A DNA stretch of 64,000 bases, taken from Nocardiopsis algeriensis. GTDB lineage: Bacteria; Actinomycetota; Actinomycetes; Streptosporangiales; Streptosporangiaceae. A program made the translations under genes and the position numbers. The DNA lies in NCBI RefSeq assembly GCF_014203695.1, contig NZ_JACHJO010000002.1, positions 1 to 64,000 on the forward strand. The letters are read 5' to 3'. Below, piece by piece: positions 43,852 to 51,711 of this stretch. Position 1 is the first letter of the stretch. Each line of letters begins with the position of its first letter. Below the pieces are notes generated by a model. It saw nothing but the letters and a program-made list of their open reading frames with translations. It was not told where the DNA came from and searched no databases.

Positions 43852-44850
43852 ATGTTCAAACGCCTGCTCTCGGCCTTCGGGGTCGGCGGCCCCACGGTCG
43901 ACACCGTTCTCTCCCAGCCCCACGTCCACCCCGGCGGGCTCCTCGAGGGCCGGGTCGAGCTCATGGGCGGTGAGAACCCGGCCGAGATCACCGAGATCAC
44001 CCTGGCCCTGGTCACCCGGGCCGAGGCGGAGATCGGCGACGAGGAGTACACCGGAGGTGTGGAGTTCGCCCGCGTCCCCGTGGCCGGCGGCCTGTACCTG
44101 GCGCCCGGCCAGCACGTCTCGATCCCCTTCAGCCATCCGGTTCCCTGGCAGGCGCCCGTGAGCATGGCGGGAGGTGCTCCGCTGCCCGGCATCTTCGTGG
44201 GGCTGCGTACCGAGGTGGCCGTCGCGGGCGCGCTGGACAAGGGTGACCTCGACCAGGTCCACGTCCACCCGCTCCCGGTGCAGGACCGCATCCTGGCCGC
44301 GATGATCCAGCTCGGGTTCGGGTTCAAGAGCGCCGACGTGGAGACGGGCCACCTGCCCGGAGCTCCGCAGACGGTGCCCTTCTATCAGGAGATCGAGTTC
44401 CACCCCGCGCCGCAGTACGCCTCCGAGGTGGGCGAGGTGGAACTCGTCCTCGTCGCCGACCCGTCCGGTGTGTCGGTGGGGTTGACCTTCGACCACCACC
44501 GCGGTGGGGACGGCACGGGCTGGTTCCGCGTCGAGCACGCCGACGCCGACCGCATGGACTGGCCGCGGATGATCGACACGTGGGTGGTGCAGTCGCTGCA
44601 GCGCCATCGCGAGTTCCACGGGTACCAGGGCGGTTACCACGGCGGCTACCACCACGAGGAGGAGCGGGGCGGCTTCCTCGAGGGCGCCGGCGGCATCGCG
44701 CTCGGCGTGGCCGGCGGCATCGCGGCGGGATACGTGGCCGCCGAGGTCATCGACGAGATCGGTGACGCCTTCGAGGAACCGGCCGAGGAACTCGAGGAGG
44801 CCGCGGAGGAGTTCGAGGAGGCCGCCGAGGACTGGGGCTTCGAGGACTGA
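43852..44850 (+). CDS. spo0M: Spo0M-like sporulation-control protein
   Basis: A 332-residue arrestin-fold protein. The N-terminal Spo0M domain (about 1-235) has MFKRLLSAFGVGGPTVDTVL, HVHPGGLLEGRVELMGGE, FARVPVAGGLYLAPGQHVSI and GFGFKSADVETGHL. It continues with HREFHGYQGGYHGGYHHEE, a His/Gly-rich linker, then GGIALGVAGGIAAGYVAAEV (a glycine-zipper hydrophobic segment) and an acidic Glu-rich tail. Spo0M in Bacillus modulates sporulation; the role in actinomycetes is not defined. ATG at 43852 follows AAGGGAA. The hydrophobic plus acidic tail is longer than in the Bacillus protein. Confidence 0.9.
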   Translation: MFKRLLSAFGVGGPTVDTVLSQPHVHPGGLLEGRVELMGGENPAEITEITLALVTRAEAEIGDEEYTGGVEFARVPVAGGLYLAPGQHVSIPFSHPVPWQAPVSMAGGAPLPGIFVGLRTEVAVAGALDKGDLDQVHVHPLPVQDRILAAMIQLGFGFKSADVETGHLPGAPQTVPFYQEIEFHPAPQYASEVGEVELVLVADPSGVSVGLTFDHHRGGDGTGWFRVEHADADRMDWPRMIDTWVVQSLQRHREFHGYQGGYHGGYHHEEERGGFLEGAGGIALGVAGGIAAGYVAAEVIDEIGDAFEEPAEELEEAAEEFEEAAEDWGFED

Positions 44851-44957
44851 CACCCTTCGGTCGGGGGGAGGGAGGAGACCCGCCCCCCGACCGCGCGGAG
44901 GGCCCTCGGGCGCCGCGGCGGTCGGGCTCCTCCGCCTCCGGGCCTCCCGGGAAAGCA

Positions 44958-44998
44958 GAAGGTGCCCGCGGCGTCGTCCTTCTGCCGCGGGCACCTTC
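44958..44998. terminator. Strong hairpin between spo0M and uppP
   Basis: GAAGGTGCCCGCGGC and GCCGCGGGCACCTTC pair perfectly over 15 bases around an 11-base loop, 8 bases from the uppP stop. Confidence 0.85.
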
Positions 44999-45006
44999 CG
45001 GGTACG

Positions 45007-46149
45007 TCAGTTGTACTGAAGGCTCGGGTCGTAGGTCTCACCGGTGATCGGGTTGGTGGCCAGCCCGGACGTGACGTCGTAGTTCACGTCCATGCCCAGT
45101 TCGGAGTCGTGGTAGAGACCGGTCTCGGGGTTGCGGGGCAGCCCGACCTCGGGGTCGATCTCCCAGCCGGTGATCGGATCGACCGTGGGCGCGGCCTGCT
45201 CGGAGGGCTCCTCGGAGGGCTCGGTGGCAGGTTCCGGGGAGGGCTCGGAGGCGGCCTCCTCCTCGGTCTCCTCGCCGGGGGTCTCGGTGCTGACGATCTC
45301 GCTCCGGGCGGGCTGGTTCTCGTCGGCCTCGTTCGGCTCCAGCACGCCCCAGCTGACCAGGGCCAGGATGAGGATGCCCAGACCGACGCGGTAGTAGACG
45401 AACGGCATGAAGCTGTTCGTGGAGATGAAGCGCATCAGCCAGGCGATGACGACGAAGCCGACGACGCCCGCGACGAGCGTTCCGACGATGGTGGCGCCCC
45501 AGCCGGCGTACTCGTTGCCGCCGATGTCGGTGAGCTTGTACACGCCCGAGGCGAAGACCGCGGGCAGGGCGAGCAGGAAGGCGTACTCGGCGGCCTCCGC
45601 GCGCTTGAAACCGAGCAGCATTCCACCGGTGATGGTGCCGCCCGAACGGGAGACACCGGGGATGAGGGCCAGAGCCTGGAAGAGGCCGAAGGTCAGGCCG
45701 CGGGAGGCGGTGAGGTCCTCCAGGGTCCGCCGCTTGTTCGCGTACCGGTCCACGACGCCCAGGAGCACACCGAAGATGATGAGGTTCAGGGCGATGAGCC
45801 GCAGGTCGCGGAAGACACTGTCGATCTGGTCCTCAAGGAGAAGGCCCAGGACGCCGATGGGGATGGAGCCGAGGATGACGTACCAGCCCATGCGCGCGTT
45901 GATGTCGCCGCGCAGGTCGCGCTTGAACAGCGACCGGGTCCACGTCGAGATGATGGCCCAGATCCGCTTGCGGAAGTAGACCACCACGGCCAGCTCGGTA
46001 CCGATCTGGCTGACGGCCGTGAAGGCGGCACCGGGATCCGGCCAGCCGAAGAGCGCGGAGATCACGCGCAGATGGCCGCTGGAGGAGATCGGCAGGAACT
46101 CGGTGAGCCCTTGTACAAGGCCGAGGACGATGGCTTCGAAGATGGACAC
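45007..46149 (-). CDS. uppP: Undecaprenyl-diphosphate phosphatase with repetitive C-terminal extension
   Basis: Dephosphorylates undecaprenyl diphosphate to recycle the cell-wall lipid carrier; also gives bacitracin tolerance. The core (residues 1-270) has the catalytic motifs LTEFLPISSSGHL and ALIPGVSRSGGTITGGMLL with eight predicted TM segments. An unusual tail (271-380) begins acidic and Pro/Glu-rich (ETEEEAASEPSPEPATEPS). It then repeats P-x-T-G units: DPITGWEIDPEVG, NPETGLYHDSELG, NPITGETYDPSL. Usual UppP ends near 270-280 residues. GTG at 46149 follows AGGAG. The very long open frame upstream is a GC shadow. Confidence 0.95.
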   Translation of the reverse strand: MSIFEAIVLGLVQGLTEFLPISSSGHLRVISALFGWPDPGAAFTAVSQIGTELAVVVYFRKRIWAIISTWTRSLFKRDLRGDINARMGWYVILGSIPIGVLGLLLEDQIDSVFRDLRLIALNLIIFGVLLGVVDRYANKRRTLEDLTASRGLTFGLFQALALIPGVSRSGGTITGGMLLGFKRAEAAEYAFLLALPAVFASGVYKLTDIGGNEYAGWGATIVGTLVAGVVGFVVIAWLMRFISTNSFMPFVYYRVGLGILILALVSWGVLEPNEADENQPARSEIVSTETPGEETEEEAASEPSPEPATEPSEEPSEQAAPTVDPITGWEIDPEVGLPRNPETGLYHDSELGMDVNYDVTSGLATNPITGETYDPSLQYN

Positions 46150-46491
46150 GGCGGAGCTGCTCCTGGATACTTCTCGGTTGCCTCCGACCGGAGGGGGCGG
46201 GGCGAAACGGACTCCGGATGGCGCCGGGGGAGCGCTCGGAGCTGTTTTGGGGATGCCCACGCAGCTTACTGAGTTTTCGGGGTCCCGCGTTTCCGCACCC
46301 CGGCCCCGGAAGGCCGTCCGGACCCGTGTCCGCGTGCGGGAAGCCCGCTGCCACGCCCGATACTTCTGCACCGCATCGGCACGGTCTCCTGGCAATTTCC
46401 CGGAAGATCGGAAAGGTTCTTCACTCTGGGCTTTCCTTTCGTCACCATGGGTGGTTGCGTATCCGGGTTCCGCCCGCCGAGAGGAGTCGCC

Positions 46492-48129
46492 GTGAACAGT
46501 CCGCCTCCGAAACCCGCCGACACCGGTGGGGGGCCGCGCGGCAGCGGCGCCCTGCTGCGCGGTGCCGCCGCGGTGCTGGCCGCCGCCCTGCTCGGCGTGC
46601 CCGCCACCCCCTCCGCCTCCTCCGCCGCCACCGGGGACCGGCAGGGCGCGGCGGAGTGCGGAGCCGACCCCGCGGCACCGCCCAAGCGCCAGATGCGCGC
46701 CGCATGGATCGCGAGCGTGCACAACATCGACTGGCCCGGGGAACCGGGGCTGAGCCCCGAGGAGCAGAGGGCCGAGCTCATCGAGCTCTACGACCGGGCG
46801 GTGGACCGCGGACTCAACGCGGTGTTCGTCCAGATCCGGCCGACGGCCGACGCCTTCTGGCCGTCCCCGCACGAGCCCTGGTCGCAGTGGCTCACCGGGG
46901 AGCAGGGCGCCGACCCCGGCTACGACCCGCTGGAGTTCGCGGTGGCGCAGGCGCACGCGCGGGGCCTGGAGTTCCACGGCTGGTTCAACCCCTACCGGGT
47001 GGCCATGCACGGCGACCCCGGACAACTGGTGGCCGATCACCCCGCCCGGCGCAACCCGGACTGGGTGTTCGCCTACGGCGGCAAGCTCTACTACGACCCC
47101 GGCGTGCCGGAGGCGCGCGAGTTCGTGATTGAGGCGATGATGCACGCCGTCGAGAACTACGACCTGGACGGGGTGCACTTCGACGACTACTTCTACCCCT
47201 ATCCGGTGCCGGGCGAGGAGATTCCCGACGGGGAGACCTTCGGGGAACACGGCGGGAGGTTCGACGACATCGCCGACTGGAGGCGCCACAACGTCGACAC
47301 CCTGGTGCGGGAGATGGACGAGGCGGTGCACGCCGCCAAGCCGCACGTGAAATTCGGAGTGAGCCCCTTCGGCATCTGGCGCAACTCCTCGACGCATCCC
47401 GAGGGCTCCGACACCGGCGGATTCGAGTCCTACGACGGTCAGTACGCCGACAGCCGCCGATGGGTGCGCGAGGAATGGGTCGACTACATCAACCCGCAGG
47501 TGTACTGGGAGATCGGGCATCCCGCGGCCGACTACGCGGTACTGGTGCCGTGGTGGGAGAAGGCCGTCGAGGGCACCGGGGTGCACCTGTACATCGGGCA
47601 GGCGGCCTACAAGGCCGGAAATTCGGGGGCCTGGTCGGACCCGCGCGAGCTGGCCCGGCACCTGGAGTTCAATCGGGACCACCCGGGGGTGCGCGGCGAC
47701 GTCTACTTCAGTGCGGACTCGCTGCGCACCAACGCCGAGGAGGCCATGGGGATCGTGGCGGAGGAGCACTACGCGCACCCCGCGCTGGTGCCGGTGAAGG
47801 AGGACCTGGGCGGAGCGGCCCCCAGTGCTCCGCGGATCTCGGCCTCCGGTCCGGTCGAAGGCGGAGTGGAGCTGGACATCCGCCCCGGACCGGGCGAGCG
47901 TCCCGCCTACTACGCGGTCTACGCCTTCGACGGGGCACCGCCGGACCGGCGTGAGGCCGAGTGCCGGATCGGGGACCCCCGCACGCTGGTCGGCACGGTC
48001 CGGGCCGGGAGCGGCGGTACCGCGGTGTTCACGGCACCCGCCGGAAAGGGTCCGCGCACCTACTACGCGACGGCTCTGGACCGGCTGCACCACGAGAGCG
48101 GTGTGAGCGACCCCGAGCACGTCCGCTGA
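46492..48129 (+). CDS. Secreted GH10-like (GHL10/DUF187-type) glycoside hydrolase
   Basis: A 545-residue exported protein. The signal peptide (about 15-60) has a hydrophobic core GAAAVLAAALLGVPATPSAS. The catalytic barrel starts MRAAWIASVHNIDWPGEPG, then NAVFVQIRPTADAFWPSPHE, EFHGWFNPYRVAMHGD, YDLDGVHFDDYFYPYPVPG, and IGQAAYKAG. The motif DGVHFDDYFYP is the family hallmark. A C-terminal Ig/FN3-like segment (about 440-545) follows. It probably cleaves a bacterial or plant polysaccharide. GTG at 46492 follows AGAGGAG. Confidence 0.9.
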   Translation: MNSPPPKPADTGGGPRGSGALLRGAAAVLAAALLGVPATPSASSAATGDRQGAAECGADPAAPPKRQMRAAWIASVHNIDWPGEPGLSPEEQRAELIELYDRAVDRGLNAVFVQIRPTADAFWPSPHEPWSQWLTGEQGADPGYDPLEFAVAQAHARGLEFHGWFNPYRVAMHGDPGQLVADHPARRNPDWVFAYGGKLYYDPGVPEAREFVIEAMMHAVENYDLDGVHFDDYFYPYPVPGEEIPDGETFGEHGGRFDDIADWRRHNVDTLVREMDEAVHAAKPHVKFGVSPFGIWRNSSTHPEGSDTGGFESYDGQYADSRRWVREEWVDYINPQVYWEIGHPAADYAVLVPWWEKAVEGTGVHLYIGQAAYKAGNSGAWSDPRELARHLEFNRDHPGVRGDVYFSADSLRTNAEEAMGIVAEEHYAHPALVPVKEDLGGAAPSAPRISASGPVEGGVELDIRPGPGERPAYYAVYAFDGAPPDRREAECRIGDPRTLVGTVRAGSGGTAVFTAPAGKGPRTYYATALDRLHHESGVSDPEHVR

Positions 48130-48268
48130 GCCGCGGCGCCCTCCGGGACGCTCCCCGTCACGGGCGGCGTCCCGTGCGTTCGGCCGGGAAGGGGCCGCCC
48201 TGCCCCGCGGGGACCGGCGGTGCCGCGCAGCGGCGGCCGGAGAGTGTCCCGCGTCACCGCCCGCTCCC

Positions 48269-48299
48269 TTGACCTCGACCAAGGTTGAGGTTGTGGACT
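48269..48299 (+). promoter_or_regulatory. MerR-type promoter: TTGACC, 19-bp spacer, dyad
   Basis: The dyad ACCTCGACC-AA-GGTTGAGGT (48272-48291) overlaps a -35 TTGACC (48269-48274). It lies between this and a -10-like TGGACT (48294-48299). A spacer of 19 with a dyad in it is the signature of MerR-activated promoters. The start of the MFS gene is 30 bases downstream. Confidence 0.65.
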
Positions 48300-48328
48300 C
48301 TTCTCCACGGGCGGCGAGAGGGGCGGGC

Positions 48329-49699
48329 GTGGAGAGGGTCGGGGCGTCGAACACGCCGGAGGGCGGAGGCCTGTGGGCGCGGCGCCACCGGCCGGTGGTG
48401 GCCGGCCTGTTCGGGATGATGACGTTCATCGCGTTCGAGACCTTCGCGGTCACCACGGCGCTGCCGGTGGTGGCGCGGGACCTGGCCGCGGAGCAGTGGT
48501 ACTCGCTGGCCTTCGCGGCGACCGTCACCACCGGCCTGGTGGGGATGACCGTCGGCGGGAGGTGGGCCGACCTGCGCGGTCCGGGGAGGCCGCTGGCGGT
48601 GGGCGGACTGCTGTTCCTCGCCGGGATCGGCCTGTGCGCGGCGGCGCCGGACATGGCGGTCTTCGTGCTCGGGCGCCTGCTGCAGGGGGTCGGCGGGGGC
48701 ATCGACTCCGTGGTGCTCTACGTGGTCATCGCGCGGACACTGCCGGAGTCGCTGCGCCCGCGCGTCTTCGGCCTGCTGAGCGCGGCGTGGCTGCTCCCGT
48801 CGATCGCGGGGCCGCTGGTCACGGGCGCGCTGGTGGAGGTGATGCACTGGCGGGCGGTCTTCGCGCTGGTCCTGGTCGGCTCCGCGGGATCCCTGGCGGT
48901 GCTGATGAGCGCCGTGCGCACCCTCCCGGCTGAGAACGGCCGAAAGCTTCCCCTCGACCGGCGGGGGATGTGGGCCGTCGCCTCGGCGGCAGCGGTGCTG
49001 GGACTGCACGTGGCCGGCCAGCAGGAGATGCCGTGGCTGGCCCTCTGGACAGCGGCCGGCTCCGTGGCCGTGGTGGCGGCCGCGGCCCGGTTGCTGCCCC
49101 GGGGGACTCTGCTGGCCCGGCCGGGGATCCCCCGCGTGGTGGCGTTCCGGGGCGTGGCCGGAGCGGTCTGCACGGCGACGGACATCTACCTGCCGCTGTA
49201 CCTGCAGCACCAGTTGGGGCACGGCCCCGTGGTGGCGGGGGCCGCGGTCGCCGTCGGTTCCTTCGGTTGGGCACTGGGTTCGTGGATCCAGGCGCGGTCG
49301 AAGGCGCCCGCAGGGGATCCGGCCGGGCTGCGGTGGGCCGCGGCGCTGGTGGTGTGCGGACCCGCCGGGTGTGTGCTGCTCGTCTCCGGAGCGGCGCCCC
49401 TCGCCGCGGCGGTGGCCGGGTGCGTGCTCATGGGCGTGGGCATGGGAATTCTCTACCCGCAGCTCAGCACCCTGATCCTGGCGCTGTCCCCGGCCCGGGA
49501 GCAGGGCGGCAACAGCTCGGCCCTCCAGGTGTCGGAGTCACTGGGCACGTCGCTGCTGGTGGCCGTCACCGGTGCGGTGCTCACGGCCTCCGTGCCGAGC
49601 GGTTATCCGGCGGTGTACGGAGTGGCCGCGGCCGTCGGTCTGGCGGGGCTCGCGCTCGCCCTCGCCCCCGCCCCGCGCGGCGCTGTCTCCCCTTCCTGA
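48329..49699 (+). CDS. MFS transporter (14-TM-like drug efflux type)
   Basis: Major facilitator protein of 456 residues. It opens PVVAGLFGMMTFIAFETFAV and TTALPVVARDLAAEQWYSLA; motif A is TVGGRWADLRGPGRPL. Motif C-like LLPSIAGPLVTGALVEVMHW supports drug:H+ antiport. I chose the GTG at 48329 behind AGAGGGGCGG. The TTG at 48269 (as the longest frame) is part of the promoter and so cannot be the start. The MerR-type promoter indicates inducible export, but no merR is adjacent. Confidence 0.9.
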   Translation: MERVGASNTPEGGGLWARRHRPVVAGLFGMMTFIAFETFAVTTALPVVARDLAAEQWYSLAFAATVTTGLVGMTVGGRWADLRGPGRPLAVGGLLFLAGIGLCAAAPDMAVFVLGRLLQGVGGGIDSVVLYVVIARTLPESLRPRVFGLLSAAWLLPSIAGPLVTGALVEVMHWRAVFALVLVGSAGSLAVLMSAVRTLPAENGRKLPLDRRGMWAVASAAAVLGLHVAGQQEMPWLALWTAAGSVAVVAAAARLLPRGTLLARPGIPRVVAFRGVAGAVCTATDIYLPLYLQHQLGHGPVVAGAAVAVGSFGWALGSWIQARSKAPAGDPAGLRWAAALVVCGPAGCVLLVSGAAPLAAAVAGCVLMGVGMGILYPQLSTLILALSPAREQGGNSSALQVSESLGTSLLVAVTGAVLTASVPSGYPAVYGVAAAVGLAGLALALAPAPRGAVSPS

Positions 49700-49780
49700 A
49701 CACGCTGCACGTGAGGCCCTTATCCCCGGCTTATCGGGGCCGGGTATACGCACAGCCCATCCCCAGGAATCGAGTGCGCG

Positions 49781-50185
49781 ATGTTCGACAGTCTGATCGA
49801 ATGGTTCAAGGGTCTCTTCGGCGACGCGGCCGACACCGCCGCGCAGGGTGCGGCCGACACCGTCCAGGGCTTCGGTGCAGACGCCCACGGCGCGGCCGAG
49901 GCCGCCCAGGGGTACAGCCAGGAGGCCTTCGGTGGGGCGCACGAAGCCTACGGCCAGGCCGCCGAGGCCGTGCAGGGGTATCAGGAACAGGCGGCCGAGG
50001 CCGCCCAGGGGTACAGCCAGGAGGCCCACGGCCAGGCCGCCGAGGCGGTGCAGGGATATCAGGAGCAGGCCGCTGAGGCCGCCCGGGCCCATGAGGAGCA
50101 GGCCGGCGCCTTCGGCGACTTCGTGCACGACCCCGGCAGCGCCGTCACCGACGCGGCCCGCGACCGCCTCCACGGCGAGGGCTGA
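49781..50185 (+). CDS. Alanine/glutamine-rich repeat protein (amphipathic helix)
   Basis: A 134-residue low-complexity protein. It begins MFDSLIEWFKGLFGDAADTA, an amphipathic, aromatic helix that could touch membranes. Repeats AAEAAQGYSQEA, AAEAVQGYQEQA, AAEAAQGYSQEAHG, AAEAVQGYQEQAAEAARAHE follow, with a period of 11-13 residues. The tail GDFVHDPGSAVTDAARDRLH is conserved-looking. The pattern recalls LEA/apolipoprotein-like helices. Function is unknown. The ATG at 49781 has a poor ribosome site. Confidence 0.75.
   Translation: MFDSLIEWFKGLFGDAADTAAQGAADTVQGFGADAHGAAEAAQGYSQEAFGGAHEAYGQAAEAVQGYQEQAAEAAQGYSQEAHGQAAEAVQGYQEQAAEAARAHEEQAGAFGDFVHDPGSAVTDAARDRLHGEG
49895..50026 (+). repeat. 33-bp perfect direct repeat inside the repeat protein gene
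   Basis: The 33-base unit at 49895-49927 (starting GCCGAGGCCGCCCAGG) recurs exactly at 49994-50026, 99 bases apart. A related but diverged unit (GCCGAGGCCGTGCAGGGG / GCCGAGGCGGTGCAGGGA) also occurs twice. This suggests recent duplication inside the gene. Confidence 0.85.
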
Positions 50186-50214
50186 CCGCACTCGGCGGGT
50201 CCGGGGCGCGCGAG

Positions 50215-50246
50215 GGCCCGCCGGGAGGCCGGACTCCCGGCGGGCC
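50215..50246. terminator. Hairpin between repeat-protein gene and LPMO gene
   Basis: GGCCCGCCGGGA and TCCCGGCGGGCC pair perfectly over 12 bases around an 8-base loop. Confidence 0.75.
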
Positions 50247-50277
50247 GTGGCCGGTTCAGGGAGCGGCGCTCCCCCGG

Positions 50278-50955
50278 TCAGCCGAAGTCGACGTCACTGC
50301 ACAGGTAGTAGACCTGGTCCATGTGCGAGGCCTGCCAGATCGTGAAGACGACGTGGTGTCCGCTGCGGCCGCCGGGGTTGTCGACGTCGATGTAGTAGTC
50401 GTTGGCCGGGGCGTAGGACCCCGTCTGCTCGACCAGCTGCAGGTCGCCCCAGTCGAGGGAGTCGGTGGTCGCGTCGTAGCCCTGGTTGGTGATGTACACC
50501 TGGAAGTAGTCCGCCCCGTGCGACGCCTGGTCGTAGAGGTGGATGGTGAAGTCCCCGCTGATCGGGGTCGTCTTCCACTCGCCGGGGGTGTCGAGCGAGT
50601 CGTAGCGGCCGCCCTCGGTGTTGCCGCCGCTGCACAGGGTGCCGTCGGGGATCTGGCCCCGGTGGTTGCCGCCGACGTTGTCGCGGTAGAGGCCGTTCCA
50701 GTTCCACATGGCGTTGGGGTTGTCCTGCCACGCCTGCCAGCACATGGGGTCTTCCTGGGCCATGTCCGGGTTGAGGTGGTCGCTTCCCCAGCGCTCGTAG
50801 CAACCGTAGTTGCGCGAGGCCGGGTCGACGACCGAACCGTGCGCGGAGGCGGGCGCGGCCATGGCGGTCATGGCCAGCACGGGCACGGCGGTGAGGGTGA
50901 GGGCGCGGGCCGCGAGGGCAGTCGTGCGCGTGGTGGTGTCGGTGCTGTTGTTCAT
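50278..50955 (-). CDS. AA10 lytic polysaccharide monooxygenase (chitin/cellulose-active)
   Basis: Secreted copper enzyme of 225 residues that oxidatively cleaves crystalline chitin or cellulose. The signal peptide ends ...AMAAPASA, with cleavage leaving His39 (HGSVVDPASRNYGCYERW) as N-terminal copper ligand. The second His of the brace is His146 in YDQASHGADYFQV. CxW pairs (MCWQAW) and VVFTIWQASHMDQVYYLCSD are typical. There is no carbohydrate-binding module. Two CelR/CebR-type palindromes lie upstream (50992-51005, 51272-51285), so it is probably induced by cello-oligosaccharides. ATG at 50955 is followed by a Thr-rich n-region. Confidence 0.95.
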   Translation of the reverse strand: MNNSTDTTTRTTALAARALTLTAVPVLAMTAMAAPASAHGSVVDPASRNYGCYERWGSDHLNPDMAQEDPMCWQAWQDNPNAMWNWNGLYRDNVGGNHRGQIPDGTLCSGGNTEGGRYDSLDTPGEWKTTPISGDFTIHLYDQASHGADYFQVYITNQGYDATTDSLDWGDLQLVEQTGSYAPANDYYIDVDNPGGRSGHHVVFTIWQASHMDQVYYLCSDVDFG

Positions 50956-50991
50956 TGCGTCTCCGTCGTTCTCGGCTGGTGTGCCGTGCGA

Positions 50992-51005
50992 CGGGAGCGC
51001 TCCCA
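50992..51005. promoter_or_regulatory. CelR/CebR-type operator (one mismatch)
   Basis: CGGGAGCGCTCCCA matches TGGGAGCGCTCCCA, the operator of the cellulose-responsive LacI repressors CelR (Thermobifida) and CebR (Streptomyces), except for the first base. It lies 37 bases before the LPMO start. Confidence 0.85.
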
Positions 51006-51711
51006 GGCTGATTGTTACCCAGAGGAGTCACCTCAAAACGGAGAGGTTGAGGATTTTTTCGACAGCGGAACGGCCGGCCGCCCGCGCATTGCGCATCACC
51101 TGGACCTTTTCGGAAAGGGACCGGGTCCCGAAAACAAGTTCTTCCTATGGTGTTTACATATCACCATTGAGAAGCTACGGTTCTGGAAAGCCGTTCCGGA
51201 GCCGCATTCGCGGCAAGGGGACCCACGGAACGGCTTCCATCCGTCCACCTTCCACCCGCTCACCATGCGACTGGGAGCGCTCCCACCCTTGCGGCCACAC
51301 GCTTCCTCCTCGAAAGCGGCGGCCGTCGGCTTCCGGCAGCACTGGAGCAGAACCCTTGTTGGAGAACGCCCAGGACATCACTCACCACTGATACCGACAC
51401 CCGAGAACATTCCTCGCCGGCCCCACTCCTCCGGCGTAGGAGAAGCGGATTCGGGAGAATTCCCGAAATCCGTATGTCGAACCGCGAACCGCGCCACGGG
51501 CATGCCTCCCGGCCTTTCCTTCCCCGTTCGGCGCGCGCGGACCACAGCGGCCGGTACCGGCTCCCGGCATCCCGGTACCGGTTCCTTCCTCCCTCCCTGC
51601 CCGCCCCGTCCCGACCGGGGCGGGCACCCGGCCCCGCGGCACCGCCGCGGGGCCCTCCTGCGCCGCCGACCTGGGATCATGGCCCCGGAGCAGGAAGACG
51701 GGAGGCCGCAC
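51006..51711. other. Long intergenic region with a second CelR site
   Basis: About 700 bases without a supportable gene. The part 51020-51180 is AT-richer and contains GGGACCGGGTCCC (a 13-base palindrome at 51118-51130) and TTTACATATCACC. Shadow frames in 51175-51660 lack ribosome sites. The 3' end should hold the promoter of the flavoenzyme gene. Confidence 0.5.
51272..51285. promoter_or_regulatory. Perfect CelR/CebR palindrome
   Basis: TGGGAGCGCTCCCA, a perfect copy of the CelR/CebR operator, sits 317 bases upstream of the LPMO and 427 bases upstream of the flavoenzyme gene. It is not next to any start and may support repression by looping with the 50992 site. Confidence 0.8.

Noticed and set aside
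48269..48328. TTG at 48269 as start of the MFS gene
   Set aside because: It overlaps the -35 and operator; the GTG at 48329 has a good ribosome site.
46150..48702. A 1231-residue minus-strand frame running from uppP through the GH10-like gene
   Set aside because: Only the part below 46149 has UppP similarity. The rest is a low-complexity Arg/Pro/Gly-rich shadow of the plus-strand gene, caused by high GC.
49895..50085. CRISPR-like array
   Set aside because: The repeats are in frame, code for a repetitive helix and have no unique spacers.
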